A stretch of 64,000 nucleotides of DNA from Pseudomonas sp. SCB32. Lineage in GTDB: Bacteria; Pseudomonadota; Gammaproteobacteria; Pseudomonadales; Pseudomonadaceae. How positions within the stretch are numbered: the first letter of the stretch is position 1; each line of letters begins with the position of its first letter. Under the pieces are notes generated by a model, which saw nothing but the letters and a program-made list of their open reading frames with translations, ran no database searches and was not told where the DNA came from. Shown here one piece after another: positions 59,619-64,000 of this stretch. Both the position numbers and the translations under genes were made by a program. Location: NCBI RefSeq assembly GCF_009189165.1, contig NZ_CP045118.1, positions 4,588,001 through 4,652,000 of the forward strand, written 5' to 3'.

Positions 59619-61964
59619 ATGACTGCCAATCGCCAGGGTCCGATCATCCACGGCCCCGTCCAGGATCAGGAACACAGTGCAGCCGCCAGCTGCTGCGGCT
59701 GCGACAAGGGCGCGCTGTTGCGCGCTCCGGCCGCCGAACCTGCCCCGCACAAACACGAGCATGGCCACGATCACGATCACACCCATGATCACCGACATGG
59801 CGAGGATCGCACTGCTCGGGCCCAGGAAGCCGCAACGGCGGCAAGTGGCGCCGCCAGTGGCGAACTGCGCTGGTCCAGCCTGCGCATCGAGGCCATGGAC
59901 TGCCCCACCGAGGAACGCCTGCTGCGCGACGCCCTCGGCCGGGTATCAGCGGTGGAAAACCTCGACTTCAACCTGATGCAGCGCCTGCTGCGCGTACAGC
60001 ACCGCTTCGACAGCATCGAGCCGCTGCAGAAACTGGTGGCCTCGCTGGGCATGCAGGCCGAGCCGCTGGACGACAACGCCCCGATCGCCGCCCCCGCCGC
60101 CAAGCAGAAGCCCTGGTGGCCGCTGGCGCTGGCCGGCGTTGCCGCAGCGGGCGCCGAATTCTTCGAATGGTTCGCCATCGGCCCGCAATGGCTGGTGGCG
60201 GCGCTGGCCGTCGCGGCCATCCTCGGCGCCGGCCTGCCGACCTACCGCAAGGGCTGGATCGCGCTGAAGAACCGCAACCTGAACATCAACGCCCTGATGA
60301 GCATCGCCGTGACCGGCGCCATGCTGATCGGCCAGTGGCCGGAAGCGGCGATGGTCGCCGTGCTGTTCGCCATCGCCGAGCTGATCGAGGCGAAGTCCCT
60401 GGAGCGTGCGCGCAACGCCATCCGCGGGCTGCTGCAACTGGCGCCGGAGCAGGCCACCGTGCAGCTCGATGGCGAGTGGCGCGACGTGCCGGCCAAATCG
60501 GTGGCACTGAACGCCCGTGTCCGCGTGCGCCCCGGCGAACGCATCGCCCTGGACGGCGAGGTGCTCGACGGTCGCTCCAGCGTCAACCAGGCGCCCATCA
60601 CCGGCGAGAGTCTGCCGGTAGAGAAACAGGCGGGTGACACCCTGTTCGCCGGCACCATCAACGGCGAGAGCGCGCTGGAATACCGCGTCACCCGCGTGGC
60701 CGACGACAGCACCCTGGCGCGGATCATCCACGCCGTGGAAGAAGCCCAGGGCTCGCGCGCGCCGACCCAGCGCTTCGTCGACCAGTTCTCGCGCATCTAT
60801 ACCCCGGTGGTGTTCCTCATCGCCATCGCCACGGCCCTGCTGCCGCCCCTGTTCTTCGGCGCGGCCTGGCTGGACTGGGTTTACCGCGCCCTGGTGCTGC
60901 TGGTGATCGCCTGCCCCTGCGCCCTGGTGATTTCCACTCCGGTGACCATCGTCAGCGGACTGTCGGCGGCGGCACGCATGGGCATCCTGATCAAGGGCGG
61001 GGTCTTCCTCGAACTGGGTCGCTCGCTCAACTGGATCGCCCTGGACAAGACCGGCACCCTGACCGAAGGCCGGCCGCGCCAGACCGACTTTACCGCCCTG
61101 CGCGAATCCGCCGCCGGCGACGTGCGCGCCCTGGCCGCCAGCCTCGCCGCTCGCTCGGATCACCCGGTGTCGCACGCCGTGGCCCAGGCCGCCGAAGCCG
61201 ACAACGTCGCGCTGTACAGTGTCGGCGAGCTGACCGCCCTGCCCGGCCGCGGCGTGAAGGGCGAGATCGACGGCCGCACCTACCACCTGGGCAACCACCG
61301 GCTGGTGGAGGAGCTGGAGCTGTGCTCGAAGGAGCTGGAAGCCCGCCTCGACGCACTCGAACAACAAGGCAAGACGGTGATCGTGCTACTCGACGCTGAA
61401 GGCCCGCTGGCCCTGTTCGCGGTGGCGGACGCGGTCAAGGAAACCAGCCGCGAAGCCGTTGCGCAGCTGCACGAACTGGGGGTGAAAACCCTGATGCTCA
61501 CCGGCGACAACCCGCACACCGCCGCCGCCATCGGCGCCCAGGTAGGCATCGATGCGGCGCAGGGCAACCTGCTGCCGGAGGACAAGCTCAACGAAGTGAA
61601 GCAGCGCCAGGAAGGCGGGCGTCGCGTCGGCATGGTCGGCGACGGCATCAACGATGCCCCGGCCCTGGCCCGCGCCGACATCGGCTTCGCCATGGGCGCG
61701 GCGGGCACCGACACCGCCATCGAGACCGCCGGCGTGGCGCTGATGGACGACGATTTGCGCAAGCTGCCGTCCTTCATTCGCCTGTCGCGCCAGACCCATC
61801 GCGTACTGATCCAGAACATCAGCCTGGCGTTGGGCATCAAGGCCGTGTTCCTGGCCCTGACCCTGGCCGGCGAAGGCACGCTGTGGATGGCGGTGTTCGC
61901 CGACATGGGCGCCAGTTTGCTGGTGGTGTTCAATGGGTTGCGGTTGTTGCGCTACCAGGGCTGA
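59619..61964 (+). CDS. cadA: P1B-type Cd2+/Zn2+/Pb2+-exporting ATPase CadA
   Basis: The 781-residue pump exports soft divalent cations across the inner membrane. Its N-terminus has a Cys cluster (Cys25, Cys26, Cys28), a His-rich stretch (residues 44-60) and a MDCPTEE metal-binding domain with a single Cys95. Core motifs are intact: TGES (328-331), transmembrane CPC (432-434), phosphorylation DKTG with Asp476, the SDHPVS motif (513-518), GDGINDAP (674-681), and Lys741 and Asp762 in the last two membrane helices, the P1B-2 (Zn/Cd/Pb) combination. The ATG at 59619 has AGGAA eight bases upstream. Divergent cadR and the MerR promoter indicate metal induction. Confidence 0.94.
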   Translation: MTANRQGPIIHGPVQDQEHSAAASCCGCDKGALLRAPAAEPAPHKHEHGHDHDHTHDHRHGEDRTARAQEAATAASGAASGELRWSSLRIEAMDCPTEERLLRDALGRVSAVENLDFNLMQRLLRVQHRFDSIEPLQKLVASLGMQAEPLDDNAPIAAPAAKQKPWWPLALAGVAAAGAEFFEWFAIGPQWLVAALAVAAILGAGLPTYRKGWIALKNRNLNINALMSIAVTGAMLIGQWPEAAMVAVLFAIAELIEAKSLERARNAIRGLLQLAPEQATVQLDGEWRDVPAKSVALNARVRVRPGERIALDGEVLDGRSSVNQAPITGESLPVEKQAGDTLFAGTINGESALEYRVTRVADDSTLARIIHAVEEAQGSRAPTQRFVDQFSRIYTPVVFLIAIATALLPPLFFGAAWLDWVYRALVLLVIACPCALVISTPVTIVSGLSAAARMGILIKGGVFLELGRSLNWIALDKTGTLTEGRPRQTDFTALRESAAGDVRALAASLAARSDHPVSHAVAQAAEADNVALYSVGELTALPGRGVKGEIDGRTYHLGNHRLVEELELCSKELEARLDALEQQGKTVIVLLDAEGPLALFAVADAVKETSREAVAQLHELGVKTLMLTGDNPHTAAAIGAQVGIDAAQGNLLPEDKLNEVKQRQEGGRRVGMVGDGINDAPALARADIGFAMGAAGTDTAIETAGVALMDDDLRKLPSFIRLSRQTHRVLIQNISLALGIKAVFLALTLAGEGTLWMAVFADMGASLLVVFNGLRLLRYQG

Positions 61965-62022
61965 GTTGCCTTGGCCTCTTGCTCGCTCCTGCCCTTGCAA
62001 GAGCGAGGGGGACGCCTAGTTC

Positions 62023-62143
62023 TTGCTCGCGAACAAATTTCCCGGCTGCATCGGCGTTGGGCGATTCGCGAGCAGCCCGTAGGGCGAATAACGCGCAGCG
62101 TTATCCGCCACGATGGGTATCGCTTCGCTCCACGCCATCCTAC
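62023..62143. repeat. Composite of two REP-type repeats after cadA
   Basis: The left part, TTGCTCGCGAAC (62023-62034) with ATTCGCGAGCA (62064-62074), is a decayed copy of the 58939 type. The right part (62079-62143) begins GTAGGGCGAATAACGC, continues GCGTTATCCGCC, then carries the ATGGGTATCGC ... GCTCCACGCCATCCTAC arm also seen at 45843-45873. The whole 61965-62188 spacer has no gene. Confidence 0.8.
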
Positions 62144-62188
62144 GTTCGAGGCTCCCGGTGCGGCAGGAGCGGGCCGACGGATAAGCCC

Positions 62189-62698
62189 TCAGCCCAACAG
62201 CCGCCGGTACAACTCCGCCATCTCGGTCGAGAACGCCACCAGCACCATCTCCCTCAGCGAACTCCCCTGCCCGCGCGGACGTCGCAACTCATCGACAGCG
62301 ATCTGCGCCGCCGCTTCGGCGGGAAAGCCATAGATACCGGTACTGATGGCCGGGAAGGCGATGCTGGCCAGGCCGCTGTTCTCGGCCAGTTGCAGGCTGT
62401 TGCGGTAGCACTGGGCGAGCAGCGCCGCCTCACCATGCCCACCGCCGTGCCAGACCGGCCCGACGGTGTGGATGACGAAGCGCGCCGGTAAACGAAAACC
62501 GGGGGTGATTTTCGCGTCGCCGGTCTTGCAGCCGCCCAGCGGACGGCAGGCGGCGAGCAGTTCCGGGCCGGCGGCCCGGTGGATGGCGCCGTCGACACCG
62601 CCACCGCCCAGCAGCGAGCTGTTGGCGGCGTTGACGATGACATCGAGGTCGAGGCGGGTGATGTCGCCCTGCCAGACGCGGATTTCGGGGTGGCTCAT
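62189..62698 (-). CDS. Macrodomain protein (O-acetyl-ADP-ribose deacetylase-like)
   Basis: The 169-residue protein is a stand-alone macrodomain of the MacroD/YmdB type. It has the signatures [24 protein letters not shown] (residues ~21-44), GDAKITPGF and the ADP-ribose loop [12 protein letters not shown]. Relatives remove ADP-ribose from Asp/Glu or hydrolyse O-acetyl-ADP-ribose. I chose the ATG at 62698 ([16 protein letters not shown]), preceded by GGGAGGAAG; the upstream in-frame extension is not family-like. No ADP-ribosyltransferase or sirtuin is seen nearby. Confidence 0.92.
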   Translation of the reverse strand: MSHPEIRVWQGDITRLDLDVIVNAANSSLLGGGGVDGAIHRAAGPELLAACRPLGGCKTGDAKITPGFRLPARFVIHTVGPVWHGGGHGEAALLAQCYRNSLQLAENSGLASIAFPAISTGIYGFPAEAAAQIAVDELRRPRGQGSSLREMVLVAFSTEMAELYRRLLG

Positions 62699-62733
62699 GG
62701 TGCTTCCTCCCTTGTCGCGCCAGGGTGCTCCCG

Positions 62734-63057
62734 TCACTTCACTTGCTGGGGAGTCTCCTGGCCCATGCAGCGTACGGCACGCTTGCGGCCGTCGACCAGT
62801 ACGCCAGTCAGGCCCTTCTGGGTCATATCGAACATCACCAGCACACCGTCGATGCACTGCGCCTGCTGGTCGGCCGGGTCCAGCGACAGCTTGGTGTCCT
62901 GGCCGGGGATGCTTTTGAGCATGGTGAACTGGCTCAGCTCAAGTGCGTCCTCGGGTTTGGCGAAGTGCAGGTAGCCGTAGTACCAGAGCGTGCCGATCGA
63001 CACGAAGATGGTGGCGATGACGGTGAGGATGTACGAAATCGGATTGCGGTCGTTCAT
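62734..63057 (-). CDS. Small single-pass membrane protein, function unknown
   Basis: The 107-residue product ([32 protein letters not shown]) has one N-terminal membrane helix at residues ~7-28 and a soluble, probably periplasmic, domain with two cysteines (QCIDGVLVM and VRCMGQE) that could form a disulfide. The family is not one I can name. Its ATG overlaps the stop of the upstream lipoprotein hydrolase (ATGA, 63054-63057), so the two are likely made together. Confidence 0.82.
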   Translation of the reverse strand: MNDRNPISYILTVIATIFVSIGTLWYYGYLHFAKPEDALELSQFTMLKSIPGQDTKLSLDPADQQAQCIDGVLVMFDMTQKGLTGVLVDGRKRAVRCMGQETPQQVK

Positions 63058-63998
63058 GGCTTGCCTTGTTCTGGGGAGTCCGCCTTGGCGGAGGCTGCTT
63101 TAGCAGGTTCTGGCGTTGACGAGTTCGGGACTTCGGCCAGCCGGCGCAATCCGGTGAAGCGCTGCGGATCGTCGAGGAAGCGCAGCATCACTTCGCGCCA
63201 GACCGGTTCGCCGAAGGTTTCCACATGGTTGCCGCGGGTCAGCTGGAAGACTTTCGGCGGCGGCGCGGCCTTGTACAGGCTCAGGCCGTTGTCCAGGGGC
63301 ACAATGGTATCGTCGATGCTGTGGAAGAACAGCACGGGTGCGCCAGAAAGTCGCGGCATGGAGCGGATCGCGCTGTCACCATCGGGCACCACCCAGGACA
63401 ACGGCACCTGTAACGGCCAGGTCAGCCAGGTCTTGCCCAGGGTGTAGCGCGCCACGTCGCGATAGCTGGCTGGCACGCCATCGAGAACGACCGCCCGCAG
63501 CTGCTTCTGCCGCTCGGGGTGCATTCCCAGGTAGTGCACCGCCATGGCGCCGCCCAGGCTCTGGCCGAGCAGTACCACCGGCTTGCCCTGCACCTCGGGC
63601 GCCTGGTCCAGCCAGGCGAAGGCGGCGTCGATGTCCCGGTAGACCGCCGGCAGGCTCGGCGCGCCCTCGGAGTGTCCGTAGCCGCGGTAATCGACCATCA
63701 GCACCTGGTAGCCCTGCTCCGGCAGCCAGTAAGTGCCCCCCAGGTGCCAGGCCATGTTGCCGCCGTTGCCGTGCAGCTGCAGCACGGTGCCCTTCACCGC
63801 TACGCCGGCCTTGGCTGGCAGCCACCAGCCGGCAAGCTTCACGCCGTCGGCGGTGGTCAGGGTGACGTCGCGGTAGTCGAGCTTGGCGCGGGCCGGAGTG
63901 ATGGCGACGTCGTCGCTGGGATAGAACAACAGCGAGCTGCAACCGCCAAGAGCTAGCAGCAGCGAGACGGCAACAGCGCGGAAACAGCGGTTCAGCAT
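63054..63998 (-). CDS. Lipoprotein alpha/beta hydrolase
   Basis: The 314-residue product is a serine hydrolase anchored as a lipoprotein: the signal ends LLALGGC, with Cys20 lipidated. The alpha/beta-hydrolase core shows the oxyanion HGNGGN, DYRGYGHSEG, the nucleophile elbow GQSLGG, an acid in HSIDDTIVP and the catalytic His in RGNHVETF. The last ~35 residues are a Pro/Ala/Glu-rich tail. The substrate is unknown; it resembles YfhR/bem46-like proteins. The start lies two bases from the window edge, but the clean lipoprotein signal supports it. Confidence 0.9.
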   Translation of the reverse strand: MLNRCFRAVAVSLLLALGGCSSLLFYPSDDVAITPARAKLDYRDVTLTTADGVKLAGWWLPAKAGVAVKGTVLQLHGNGGNMAWHLGGTYWLPEQGYQVLMVDYRGYGHSEGAPSLPAVYRDIDAAFAWLDQAPEVQGKPVVLLGQSLGGAMAVHYLGMHPERQKQLRAVVLDGVPASYRDVARYTLGKTWLTWPLQVPLSWVVPDGDSAIRSMPRLSGAPVLFFHSIDDTIVPLDNGLSLYKAAPPPKVFQLTRGNHVETFGEPVWREVMLRFLDDPQRFTGLRRLAEVPNSSTPEPAKAASAKADSPEQGKP

Positions 63999-64000
63999 GA

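Overview
The window is a GC-rich (mid-60s % by eye) chromosomal segment of a Pseudomonas, most likely from the P. aeruginosa / P. nitroreducens / P. citronellolis side of the genus. The assignment rests on protein sequences that closely match what I remember of Pseudomonas orthologues, on the gene order (tilS-accA-dnaE, the lpx/bam block, rpsB-tsf, glnD-dapC, mexJK/mexL, adk-ppc, cadR-cadA) and on the Pseudomonas-type GTAGGAGCG palindromic repeats between genes. No rRNA, tRNA, IS element, prophage or CRISPR array was seen.

Bases 1-20.4 kb read leftwards and are essential core genes: tilS (cut by the window edge), accA, dnaE, then the envelope block rnhB-lpxB-lpxA-fabZ-lpxD-skp-bamA-rseP, the isoprenoid/phospholipid group dxr-cdsA-uppS, and the translation/nucleotide group frr-pyrH-tsf-rpsB. 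Many junctions overlap by 1-7 bases (ATGA, TGATG, GTGA), implying translational coupling, while hairpins after rseP, between rpsB and tsf, and in the tsf-pyrH spacer suggest internal control points. From 20.7 kb the reading direction flips: map, glnD, dapC, then dapD, the sulfur-transfer pair csdA-csdE, and dapE-small ORF-rlmA. dapC, dapD and dapE are the three succinylase-branch steps of lysine/diaminopimelate synthesis. Among them lie a CPA1-type Na+/H+ antiporter, an ArsC/Spx-like protein, a LysE-type exporter, tcdA, and an NdvB-like two-domain GH17-GT2 membrane protein.

From 37.4 to 45.8 kb the content is more variable: a small acidic protein, a cold-shock protein with a long structured leader, a glycine-zipper exported protein, plsB, then a low-molecular-weight tyrosine phosphatase, a GT4 glycosyltransferase and an NAD-dependent sugar epimerase/dehydratase. 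The last three look like an accessory surface-polysaccharide cassette inserted beside plsB; it is the least conventional part of the window. A DUF4197 protein follows.

The final 18 kb carries a mexJK-type RND efflux operon with divergent mexL-like repressor, rsmJ, a PEP-mutase/isocitrate-lyase-family protein, a DUF72 protein coupled to a small unknown protein, tsaB, adk, ppc, an uncharacterised RHH-like protein, the divergent cadR-cadA cadmium/zinc resistance pair with a typical MerR-type promoter, a macrodomain protein, and a small membrane protein coupled to a lipoprotein hydrolase.

Most of the window is ordinary core genome and I found no clearly new multi-gene system. The items most worth checking are the phosphatase/GT4/epimerase cassette, the doubly coupled small ORF between dapE and rlmA, the 22-bp-phased direct repeats upstream of adk, the 16-bp tandem repeat array upstream of ppc, and the nested hairpin in the cold-shock leader.
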